From the NCBI GenBank assembly GCA_963082875.1, contig OY720100.1, positions 11,432,591-11,496,590 of the forward strand: a DNA stretch of 64,000 bases. Reading direction: 5' to 3'. Numbering within the stretch: position 1 is the stretch's first letter; each line of letters opens with the position of its first letter. Shown here piece by piece: positions 48,280 through 59,066 of this stretch. The DNA is from Corella eumyota (Eukaryota > Chordata > Ascidiacea > Phlebobranchia > Corellidae). Position numbers and translations under genes: made by a program. The notes under the pieces are model-generated. The model ran no database searches. It was given only the letters and a program-made list of their open reading frames with translations, and had not been told where the DNA came from.

Positions 48280-48771
48280 TAAGTACTCAATTTCCAAGTA
48301 AGTCAGTTTAAATAAAGGGTGTGCTATTCAACTGTTAATTGCAATTATTTACCTAAATTTTAGTTGTTTGGAATTTTGCTGTAATAAGGAAGTTAATTGC
48401 AATATTTATTTTAGTTTTTATGATATGAAACTTTTTCTTTCGGTGTTCTTCTGAAATAAAATTTCCCATTTTACTTTTATTGTTGATTTTGCTTTCAATA
48501 ACTTAATCTTATTTAAACCCAGTTTAGTTTCTTTACAAGTTTTGTAACGTAAAAGTTTAGGAATTATATTTTAATTTTACACTAAGTTGTGAAAGTTAGT
48601 GCTGTTACGAAAAGTGTTATAGGATAAAAATAAACATTTATTCTAAGTAGTTTGTTACAAAAAGGTTCTTATTTTAAACTTTACATTTAAACTGGTGTAA
48701 TATAATGTAAAAATTTAACTTAAAAATACATTTTTCAAAAGTTTACCGTAAGTACTTTAGGCACTTATTAC
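48280..48771. other. spacer left of LTR element
   Basis: AT-rich DNA with no gene seen. The last four bases (ttac) form the target-site duplication of the LTR element. Confidence 0.5.
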
Positions 48772-49244
48772 TGTAGCTTATTGTGCATAAGCTAACCTCT
48801 CATTCACATTAAAAACAATTAAATTTAGCTATTACACATTTGGTGGGAATTATTTTTGTTATCGTTTCTTGATTTCACCAAAACCTTATATTAACTCCTA
48901 TTTTGATATGTCTTTTAATCTTAAACTTGTTTTTAAAATCTGTGGTTTGCTTTTGACATGGGATTCGATTCTTTGTTATTCTTTTTCAAACTAGTTTTTT
49001 ATGCCTTTCTACAAAGTAGTTGTATTTTGGATTTTGGAATTTTAATTTTTGCTTTACCGTTAATGAAATTTGAATTTGATTTAAAGAAATTGCCGTATAA
49101 TATAATTATACAGTGAATTCACCTGCGTGGTTATCTTAAGAATTTCTAACCAGCAGACGAGCAATTAGCTAGTTAAAAAAAAACAATTAACTGTCTTTAA
49201 CTTAAAAATAAAACCTTCCGATTGGGTCGACGGAGACCGCTACA
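48772..49244 (+). repeat. 5' LTR
   Basis: 473 bp beginning TG and ending CA. It matches 51397-51868 with only a handful of differences. The last 24 bases also occur at window position 1. Immediately downstream 'tggtgactgcc' is a possible primer-binding site (starts TGG). Confidence 0.95.
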
Positions 49245-50102
49245 AATTGGTGACTGCCCTCTGTGATTAAAGTGTGAGAATTCTAACAATCAGGACTTGT
49301 AGCACCTGACTCACGCTGTGAACATCGCAAAAATGTTGGACGCAATACTGTTTGGATTTATTGTCTTATATCAGCAAGCCCGTGTTGACCATACCAACAA
49401 GAAGATCTTCGTCAACGAACAATAAGTACCCTTTTTATTTTTGTATATTATGAGTATATATTTTTGGTGTTTTATGTAGTGTATAATTATATTGTATTTA
49501 ACGATTATGTTACCCTCTTTATTTTCTAAACGTAATCAGTCTAATAAGAGAGTTGTATCTTTTCGTGATAATGTTGATTTTAATTTTCTGGTAATGATGT
49601 TGACTTAGGTTGTAATGGCACTAAAAAAATGTTAGGTGGGGCAACGCGATATCGTAGGGTAATTTATTTTAACCGTTGACCAGCCTCTTGACCCAACCAT
49701 GGCATCTACCTTTACCTTATCTAACTTACACCCTACCCATGCTGTTAAATCTGTTTTTGCTAACTATTTATTTCGTTTACCCTATACCTCTGAGACTTTG
49801 AATTATTCTTTTCCCAGTTTTTTTTATGTTACGAACTATGCCTGATGATCAAACTGGACAACCTCGAAGAAAATTTCTGTAGCCGCGGGAAACCCACCGC
49901 ACAATCGTTTTTATTTACCGAAGTTTTCGAAACGTTTATGATGATAAAGTTTATTTCTACTTAACCCAGTAAATTGTGGACATTCTCAAATAACACTTTA
50001 ATTGTATTACTTATCACATGTTTTATATATTTGATTATCGCTCACACAATTCTTTTCTTATTAACACGGGATCTGTGTATAGGATTTGGCCCGTAAATAA
50101 AC

Positions 50103-50999
50103 TTGAACTTATCTACTGATTTTGCTAGAAACCTGCTGTGTCACAAACCTACAAATGAGTGTGTGGAATTGTCAAACGTACCTGTAACTGATTCCTGTTT
50201 TATTCCGCGTATGTCGAGAAAAATAAGACCTTTTAAAAACTTGGGCAAACACTGTCAGGACTGTACACCCCATTGCGTTGATTTACCTTTGTCCAACATC
50301 TCGATATCAAATAACCCATCATGTTCTGATCATTCTGGATGCATACAGATGATCCATGTTCTTAATGATGAAGAAAAACTTACCGAGAAGGACGTGAAAA
50401 ATTTAAGCACCGGCAAAGTACCGAGAATGCAAAAGTTAAGTGAGGAGAAAATAACTATTAAACCGGCAAAGGCCGAAGTTACATTAATAAGCACCGGCAA
50501 AGTACCGAGAATGCGAAAGAAAAATAAAGAAGAAATAAATAATATATCGGCAGAGACCGAAGATGAATTACGAAGCACCGGCAAAGTACCGAGGATGCAA
50601 ATAACAGAAGATCTTAATGAAGAAATTATGTCATTGGCGAATGACAATACATGTGAAATTTCTAGTTCTAGTCAGGTCAAGAGTCTTACCTCTCCTAAGG
50701 AAGAGAGCTCTAATGAAGAACCTTTCATAAAAAACACAAATCCTGATTTGTCCACAAATGCAATTTATAATAATTGCCCATCTGACGTGTCTTTTAATAT
50801 TGTTACCGAAGCAAACTTACTTGTTTACCGCGACAACACTGCTCTGACTATGTCGACGACAGGCCGTCGTATCAACAAACTAATCTTTTCCGTTTTCTTA
50901 CTATTGTTTCATTTTTTTACAGTTTTTGACTATTTTATCACACCTATTTATTCTAGGCCCTCTTTACCTTATTCCGAACCAAGATTAATGAAAAATTAA
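50103..50999 (+). other. open frame inside the LTR element, unknown nature
   Basis: 298 codons, of unknown relationship. The motif STGKVPRM occurs three times in the middle, spaced about 30-40 residues apart, and a hydrophobic stretch lies near the C-terminal end. It shows no recognisable capsid, polymerase or integrase motif. It is described only as part of the fossil element. Confidence 0.5.
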
Positions 51000-51396
51000 A
51001 CCCAAATTTAAAACCTAAAACCCCTCTTGAAACCCAAAATCGCACACACCAGAGGCGTAAGCGGTCAGAAAGGGGGGGCAAAACATGTTAGGGATCAGGT
51101 AATTCGCTTAAAATTATCTGAGAGTATGTAAGGAACATTATATTTTTTGCCATTACCGCTTAAGCTTTACTTCGTATTATATTGTGTCGCTCGTATTCGT
51201 ATGTGTTATTGCTATTGTAATGTTTTCTACTACCAAAAAAATTAAATAAAAATGTTAAAAATCAAATAAAAAATATGACACTGTATATTTTTCTTCACTT
51301 TTAAAAAATAATTAGTAGATTGTATTTTTCTTTATGCTTATATCGTGTGTATTTTTTTCATTTTTGTTACCCCGGGCTCTCCTTTAGCTGGGATGA

Positions 51397-51868
51397 TGTA
51401 GCTTATTGTGCATAAGCTAACCTCTCATTCACATTAAAAACAATTAAATTTAGCTATTACACATTTGGTGGGAATTATTTTTGTTATCGTTTCTTGATTT
51501 CACCAAAACCTTATATTAACTCCTATTTTGATATGTCTTTTAATCTTAAACTTGTTTTTAAAATCTGTGGTTTGCTTTTGACATGGGATTCGATTCTTTG
51601 TTATTCTTTTTCAAACTAGTTTTTTATGCCTTTCTACAAAGTAGTTGTATTTTGGATTTTGGAATTTTAATTTTTGCTTTACCGTTAATGAAATTTGAAT
51701 TTGATTTAAAGAAATTGCCGTATAATATAATTATACAGTGAATTCACCTGCGTGGTTATCTTAAGAATTCCTAACCAGCAGACGAGCAATTAGCTAGTTA
51801 AGAAAAACGATTAACTGTCTTTAACTTAAAAATAAAACCTTTCGATTGGGTCGACGGAGACCGCTACA
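51397..51868 (+). repeat. 3' LTR
   Basis: 472 bp, TG...CA, paired with 48772-49244. It is followed directly by the right copy of the ttac target duplication (51869-51872). Confidence 0.95.
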
Positions 51869-52391
51869 TTACCTCAAGGTTTTTTCCTACAAAAAGATTT
51901 ATCGTCATTTCTATTAATTGTACTTAATGCAGGAAATTCAGATTAATTTTTGGCGAAATACTAGCTCTAATTGTGCTTTTATTTATGTTTTAGTTTTTGG
52001 AGAAAATACCCTAATTTAAACAACTTAGCCATTTGATCCTTTACACCTGAAATAGCCGGACATCCTTATATGGCAGTAGGAAACACGTGACCCAAACATG
52101 ACGTCAAAAACTACAACTCGCAATGCTTACAATGAGCGCTTGAACGAATTCGCGGTATAAACTTTGTGGTAATTTAAGTTGGGATAAAAATCTTACTTGC
52201 TTACTGTAAATACAAACTGTTTCCTAAATACGCAACATAAACAAGTAAGTATACGGCTAAATACAAAATCAATTGATTACATAGATTTTCGTATTTCCGG
52301 TTGGGATATATAAAATACTTCGTTTCAGGAAAAATTGGTTAGTTATAAATCGTACTGTATACTTTTATTGAAGTTTTTTTTTTGGTTAGAA
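51869..52391. other. upstream region of the TRIM-NHL gene
   Basis: Contains 'tgacgtcaaaaa' (CRE-like) near 52099 and a pyrimidine tract ending in ttag just before the start codon, which may be a trans-splice or leader-intron acceptor. Confidence 0.45.
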
Positions 52392-55300
52392 ATGGCTGGT
52401 GCAAAGGCTTTGAGAAATAAAATAAACGACGAGTTTTTAACTTGTCAAATCTGCTTAAACATTTACGTTGAACCAGTTTTGTTAGAATGTCAACATTCGT
52501 TTTGCAGATCTTGCGTCAGTCAGTGTTTACCCACAATTTCAGGATCGTTGCACTGTCCGGTATGCAGGCAAAAGACAAGCATTCCGAAAAAGTTAGGATT
52601 GGCAACACTAAAAAAGAATTTCTTTTTGCAGGTAATATATTTATATAAATATTTCATAAATTATTTGTTGCGGAACTTTACGTAAGAATTTAAAATGCAA
52701 AATCGAAAATTAACTTATATTAGAAGTGGTTTATTTACTTGTATTTTTTATTAGAGTTTGATTGACGCTTTTACCGAACGCAGAAATTCGATTGCCTCCA
52801 TCATTTCAAACAATGACGTCACTAACGTAGGCAACGCGTCTCAAAATGATGCCATTACGAACGATAGAGTTAGGTCATCTAACAAAAAACGGTAACTTTT
52901 TTATAATTAATTACTTTATATTTTCTAACTTTTATTCAATAAAGTTTTATTTTATTTATAAGTAAAATTTATTTGTAGTGCCTTTATTTAAAAAGCTTGT
53001 TTTTGACTTTAGGCTACACTTTATTTATTTAAAAAAAAAATTGAATTATCTTTTTTTACATTTTCTTAAAAAGCACTTTAAATATTTAACACATGTTGTT
53101 TTTTACTATTTTTATGTATGTTTTAGCCCTGATATGTGTTCTTTATATTTCTATTAAATTAATCTACTTTTTAAAAAAACTTGTACTTTAATAAATTATA
53201 AATTCAATTAATTTACGCAGATCAAGAAAAAATAAAAAATTATGCGAAAATTGTGAAGAAGACAAAGGTGTTGCTGTTTCAAGGTGTTTAGATTGCACAG
53301 ATTATTTGTGTCGTGATTGTGAACTAGTTCATTGCCAAACCAAGTTTACTAGAAAACATAAGGTACTGTTTAAAAATTTTAAATCAACTTAAATATCCAT
53401 TTTAAAAAAATTTAAAAGTAACTTAATTTATCTTTAATTAAAAAAAAACAAAGATTCAAATTATATATACTTTAAATTCTCAAAAAATATAATATGATAT
53501 TTAAAATACCTATATATTTTTTTAGGTTTTTTAATATAAAAAGGTTTATTTGAAACATAAAATAATGTTACCAGATAATTTGCATCAGTTTATATTCAGG
53601 TTGTTAAATTATGTGAGCTTCGAAATGGTGATTACAGTTCAGAGATTCAAGCTAGGGCGAAAGTTTTTTGCTCAGATCATCCAGAAGAAATTTGTCGGCA
53701 AATTTGTGAGGATTGCTTCGCACCTTACTGCCACGAATGTTTAACTGTTAACCATAAAGATCATACAACTAGAGAACTAAAAGGTATCAAATTTATAATA
53801 TTTTTTATAATTAAAATTTTTATTTTTTAAAAATATATCATTTTAGCATTTTCGTTTCTTTTAAAACAGATGTTATTGCTCAAGAGAAGTCAAGACTTGA
53901 AAAAGTTTTGAAGAATTCGACCGAGGAGGAGAATAACAATACTGAAAACTTAAAAAAGTTTATAAAAGAAAGAGAACATGAAGTTTCAGAAAAGAAAAAG
54001 GCAATTCAAGAAATTCAAAAGAGAACTAAAGCTATTGTAGCTGCATCTAAAAGTCACGAAGACAAATTAATAAAGGTATTTTAACATGGGTTCAAAAAAT
54101 CTTTATAATATATGAGAGTGTTTATAAAATATGAGACCCAGCTTTTTTCGAATAATGTTTTAAAACCTTTTAAGTTTTTACCCAATACTGAATGCTTATT
54201 GATTATACTATTCTAATGTAGGCAATAAAGGCTGTGTCGAAGTTAAAAAAAAATTATTTAACTCATCAAGAAGAGCAATGTAAATTAAAGTTGACAGCCA
54301 TCCAAAATAAAAAAGAAAATTTAAAATTGAAATTTGATGAAGTTATGAATTCGGGAACTCCAATTGAAATTCTCACTCTAAAAACTGATATAGATGATCT
54401 GGAATCTGTTATTGAAACTATTAATAATACAATAAATAAACCAGAGGATACACATAGTAAGTAGGCTAAATTTTTAATTTAGACTTTTAATAAAAACTTG
54501 GTATATATAAATTTGTTATTTTGTTAATTATGTAGCCCATTTGCTTATTATTTTGTAAGTGCAATAACAAATTTTTTTTTTGCTTCATTTATAGGATGGA
54601 AACTTTGTCCTGAAGTTGATGAAGCAACATCTTCTTCTCTGTTGGTAAAAATAAAAAGTACATTGAAATCATTAGTAGGATATATGGAAAGTGAAGGTAA
54701 ATTGTTTATTTAAACAAGTAAATATTATGAACAAAAGTCTGTAAAAATAGATGCTTTTTTGTTGTCTTACTTACAAAGTTTAATTAAAATATTATCCATA
54801 CTTTAGTCATTGAATAAAAATATGGTATTTATTCTAAGAAAATAGGTTTTAGTAACTGGCTTAGCACTATACTAAATCCACAATGTTATAGCTAATTGTA
54901 AATAAATGATTTTAGGTTTTAATACTGACCTTCAAGATTTTGAAGACGTTGTAGTAGGAAAGGATTTTTCTACAACATCATTATCAACCAATAGTGATTC
55001 GCCAGTTTTGAAGCAAAATAATATTTCTGCGAATGATGGTTATTGTTATATGCAGTCATGTAAGAAATTAACTTATTATATTTACTCAGGACAATCTTAT
55101 TTTAATTTTCAGTTGCACTATTAAATTATTTTATAAAATTTAAAAAAAAAATGCAATGAATACACATTAAAAAATTGATTGAATATAAAATTTGTTTAAA
55201 AAGAAGCTGGTTATCTTGGATAATTATTTAAAACAAAAAAATAATGCTAACATTGTTTTCCTTTGTAACATTTTGTTATCTAAATTAAGTGTTGCAAAAT

Positions 55301-58300
55301 GATGGCGACAATGTACAAACAACAACGAGTGGAAGTAGTTTTAATACAACTGATGATGAAAATAATGAGATGAATGGAATGTTTCAGAAAATGAACCCAG
55401 TCCCCAGAAGAAGAAAAAATATCACTTCAGGTAGATATCATTTATAATTTTAAACCTTAATTAAATTTTTACTATTAGCCCGCCCTAGAGGTGGGATTTT
55501 AATTGTCGCAAATTCAAGCCAGTTTGAAAATGTTCTGGTTTGAGCCCAATGCCACACTACTCATCCTTGAGCCTGGCGGTAACCGACAGCTCAAAACATG
55601 TCCCAATAGCACTTCCTTTTTCCATAAAAATACTAAAAAGGTGATACAAAAAAAAAGTTTTAATGATATACTTTTATGTTTAGAACTAATTAAAACAAGC
55701 AGTCCAGGTGAATCTCCTAGTCTTAACATGATGAGAAAATTTCCTCCAAAAAAACACACAAATAAAGCAAACGATGAATTAGAAGTTGCCGGCAAAAAAC
55801 AAGAATCTTTTAAAACCAGAAAAAATGGAACAAGTGAAGCTGTTGCTGGTTGTAGCAAGCAAGAAAACAAGACAAAAAACAATGTTATTCAATGGAATTC
55901 AAGAAGCAAAAGCATAGATCGTTGTAAGTTGAATTATATACCTCAAATGTATTTTTATGAAATACATTATGTCATAATCTGATTATAAAAAAATTATATT
56001 TTACCAAGTACGAACCCACTTAATAAAACTTGAAGCTTTGTACATCTGAGATGTATATTGTTAAGCATATGTAAACTTATTTTTAGATGTAGATGAAGTA
56101 ATTCAAACTGAATCAACACGTGGTCGTCCTAAATCATCCTTACCTTTGGAAGCTGACAATAACACTCCTGTGCCTAAACAAAGAGGTCGCAAACGACACA
56201 GAAGCTTGCCAGGAGCTGCAAACTATTCAACAACCCGAGCAATTTCAACTCCATCAGGCAGTATAAATTCTCTTTTGTCTTTAGCCACATCCCCTGTTGC
56301 TGCCTTGGCAGAAAAACCAGCCCGCTTGGGAATATACAATACACCAGATCCTACATCCAATGCCGCAGTTGCATCTTTAGCCAAATCAATTGCAGTTTCA
56401 CGACCAAATTTAGACAATGGACCTACCGAGATTTATACTGAAGTTAGATCAAGTTTTGAGCAACATGGAACTAGCAATGTTCTTGTGAAATCGTTTCAGT
56501 TCAATGGGAAAGCAATCACTTTTAAATCCGCACCAAAATTGTCCTGTACACAAAATGGTCAGATTATATCTACAGATTATAAAGTAAGTGTGGTAAAAAC
56601 TAAAGCTTCCCTTTGATCTTTTTTGTTTATATTTATCTTCAATGTTGGAAGGTCAACTCCATGGCCTAAACATAGATTAATGTTAGTCCCCCTGCCCAGT
56701 GTCAAGTTTAAAAATTGTTGGGCATTTTGCTAGATAAAGAACTTAATTGCCCTAATCTTAGCAACAGTTTGTACCCTTTATAGCTCCTTACTTATGGTAT
56801 TTAAGAATAGTATCAAAGCCTCAGTATTAAAGAAGCAGAGATTGAGCTAAGGACTTCTTTAAGTCTAGTGTTTTGACGACTACTGTGCTGCAGGTTAAAA
56901 TACTAACAAATGATAAACTCAATTTTTTCTAGGCACAGCGATTGTTTTTGTTTAACTCTGATGGTACACTAGCAACTTCAATAAAGACAAAATGTAATGG
57001 AATCAAGTCATTGCATCCCATCAGTGCGACTTCCACCAAAAAAGGAAAGCTGTTAGTTGCTTGTGGTGATGCTATTTACAAGTTTACAGCTAATGGAAAA
57101 TTTAACAAGTAATGGTAGCCTGTCACTCTAATAAGTTCTTTTATACAACAACAAACTGCATTTTATATTAAATTCATTTAAAATTCTAAATATGTTTTTT
57201 AGAAAATTTGGTAGTGGCTGTTTTAAAAAATGTTGTGGAATTGCCACTGATCCTAGAACAGGAAAAATAGTCGTTACAGATATAGATAAAAAGTAAGTGA
57301 GCATATTTAAATATTTATGGTATGTCTACTTACTATTTTCAGAGATGTAAAACACATAAATAAAAAAAATTATTCAAATTTTAACCAAGAAATTTTGTTA
57401 AGTGTTATTGTTGTTAAAATTGCAGATGTGTTTCTATACATGACAGTGAAGGAGGTCTGGAACGAATTTTCAAAGGGGGAACTTCACCCGCTGATGGAAT
57501 ATTTGGCAGTGGGGTCTCAGGTCCAAATACTAAAAACACTGATCTTAAATTGGAAACCCCATATTTTGTCACAGTTAACAAAATAAATGGTAACATCATT
57601 GTCTCAGACTGGGCTAATAATGATGTTAAGGTAAATTAAAGTGTTTTAAATATTACCAAAAAGTGCTAGTTAAAACGTGTCAAAGTAATATATTCTTAAC
57701 ATTTAAGGGGTTTTAAATTGATTTATAAATTAGTGCCTATTCTATTTTAAGTATTTTTAAGCATTTTAAATTTTTTTGTTTTTAAACATTAATTAATATT
57801 TAGGTTTTTGACCAAGATGGAAATTATTTGACAAGTTTAGGTTTGTATTGCTCTTCCTCTCACTCCTCCCACCCCTTCTCCCCTCCTGCTGGAGATGAGT
57901 TTAGCAATCCAGCTGGAGTTTGTTGCGATATGGATGGAAATATCTTTGTGGCTGACCATGGCAAAAACAGGGTGGCCATGTTTAATAATAACTGGCAATT
58001 TCAAAGGTAAATGTTTTATTAATTTGACTAAATAATCGTCACTATATTTCCAACTAAACGGCAGCGTGGTGTAGTGGTAAGAACACTTGCTACACCACAC
58101 ATGAGGTCGTGGGTTCAATCCCCACTGTTCTCATGCTGTAGCGCCCTTGAGTAAGGCGCTATAAACGGTGTGAACTCCTGCTGAGCCAGCACTTGATCAG
58201 CAGTATAATTATCGGGCAATTATAATCTATAATATCCCAAACTGCCACAGGCAACTCGGGACTAGGTCGGAGTAACTGATGTTACTCCATTTTTAAGTCG

Positions 58301-58601
58301 CGCATTCTACTTTCCCATCGAGGATAAAGATATATACAAAAAAAAAAATATGCTGTAGTTAAATTTAAAAAAATACATTTTTTAACATACCATTGGCACT
58401 TTTGCCTTTTATAAATATTTGTGTGTAAAATACCCTTCTTTAATTTTTTTAGTCCAAAAACTAATAAAATATTAAACTTTTAGATTTATTGCCACTGATA
58501 AAGATGGACTGCAAACTCCTTGGTCACTTGTTGCAATCACAAACAAAAGGTTATGTGTTTCAGAATACTGGAGCAGAATTATTAAAGTGTTTCCCTATTA
58601 A
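52392..58601 (+). CDS. TRIM-NHL type protein: RING, two B-boxes, coiled coil, long basic linker, NHL repeats, 16 exons
   Basis: Exons: 52392-52631, 52755-52891, 53221-53362, 53600-53783, 53870-54075, 54222-54456, 54595-54696, 54916-55059, 55290-55430, 55684-55923, 56087-56583, 56933-57108, 57203-57292, 57426-57630, 57804-58006, 58484-58601, giving 1019 residues. A C3HC4 RING (Cys18, 21, 33, His35, Cys38, 41, 55, 58) points to an E3 ubiquitin ligase. It is followed by two B-box-like Cys/His clusters (LCENCEEDKG..., VFCSDHPEEICRQICEDC...), a Lys/Glu-rich coiled coil, and a long Ser/Lys-rich linker with RGRPK (602-606) and KQRGRK (621-626), which resemble AT-hooks. NHL-type repeats follow from about 690 (GIATDPRTGKIVVTD, GNIIVSDWANNDVKVFDQDG, PAGVCCDMDGNIFVADHGKN). 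The length far exceeds TRIM2, TRIM3 and TRIM71. The start was chosen after the acceptor 'ggttag'; an upstream in-frame ATG at 52335 exists. Exon 10 could extend upstream to 55503 in frame. Confidence 0.85.
56635..56897 (-). repeat. SINE copy, antisense, in TRIM-NHL intron 11
   Basis: Reverse-complement, diverged copy: 'atgttggaaggtcaac', 'tgcccagtgtcaag', 'aagaacttaattgccc', 'gtgttttgacgactac' and 'tgtgctgcagg'. Confidence 0.7.
58059..58347 (+). repeat. SINE, youngest and most complete copy (TRIM-NHL intron 15)
   Basis: 289 bp. The head 'cggcagcgtggtgtagtggt' contains an A-box (tagtggtaagaac) and a perfect pol III B-box (ggttcaatccc). The body runs 'gccagcacttgatcagcag', 'gggcaattataatctataat', 'gccacaggcaactcgggac', with an A-rich tail after 'gataaagatatataca'. 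All other copies in the window align to this one. Confidence 0.9.
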
Positions 58602-59066
58602 TTTACAAGTAAACAATATATATATAAATAATATGTAAAATTAAAAAGCCTTGAAAAACCGTTGGTTGTGGTGTGTGGGTAAATTATTGTGCGCATATAT
58701 TAGTTGTAAGTTGTGTATATAGGGAAGGCAATTGACAAGTTAAACTAATCACTCAAGTATACAATATGTAAATTTATATTTGCACCTTTTTATACATGTT
58801 TTATATATCCAATTATAAATAACTGTCTAGAAATGTTACTTTTCAAATATTGAGATATCTAAAAAAATGTATTTTAATTTAAATAATAATAAAAAAACAA
58901 TGCAAAAATAAAATAAAAAACTGCAAAAACGCACAGTAAAGCTAAAAAAATGCAAATTAAATACTATTTTAATAAAAAAAAAACTTTAAAAAAGTAAAAT
59001 CTCTTATAGTACCTTTTAAAGGGTAAAAACATTTTTAACAAGTCACTAAAGTTTGTTGCATAAATA
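58602..59066. other. spacer between convergent TRIM-NHL and SYCE2-like genes
   Basis: AT-rich with several A-runs (58860-58990) and AATAAA-like sequences serving one or both 3' ends. No gene seen. Confidence 0.5.

Larger units (their letters stand above)
48772..51868 (+). mobile_element. young LTR retrotransposon-like element, apparently non-autonomous
   Basis: 3.1 kb: 5' LTR 48772-49244, internal region 49245-51396, 3' LTR 51397-51868, flanked by a 4-bp target duplication (ttac). The LTRs differ at only about 1% of positions, so the insertion is recent. The internal 2.15 kb is too short for a full gag-pol set, and no reverse transcriptase or integrase was recognised. It holds one long open frame (50103-50999). 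The element lies between MLF and the TRIM-NHL gene. A second family member ends at window position 24. Superfamily is not assigned. Confidence 0.88.

Noticed and set aside
52335-52391. Upstream ATG for the TRIM-NHL gene
   Set aside because: The pyrimidine tract and ttag just before 52392 look like a splice acceptor, and the added residues (hydrophobic, Phe-rich) do not resemble TRIM starts.
55503-55683. In-frame upstream extension of TRIM exon 10
   Set aside because: A good acceptor (atgtttag) just before 55684 keeps phase with exon 9. The extension has no domain-like sequence, though an alternative exon cannot be excluded.
58059-58140. tRNA gene call from good A and B boxes
   Set aside because: No cloverleaf or anticodon arm can be formed convincingly, and the sequence continues into a repeated SINE body seen about ten times.
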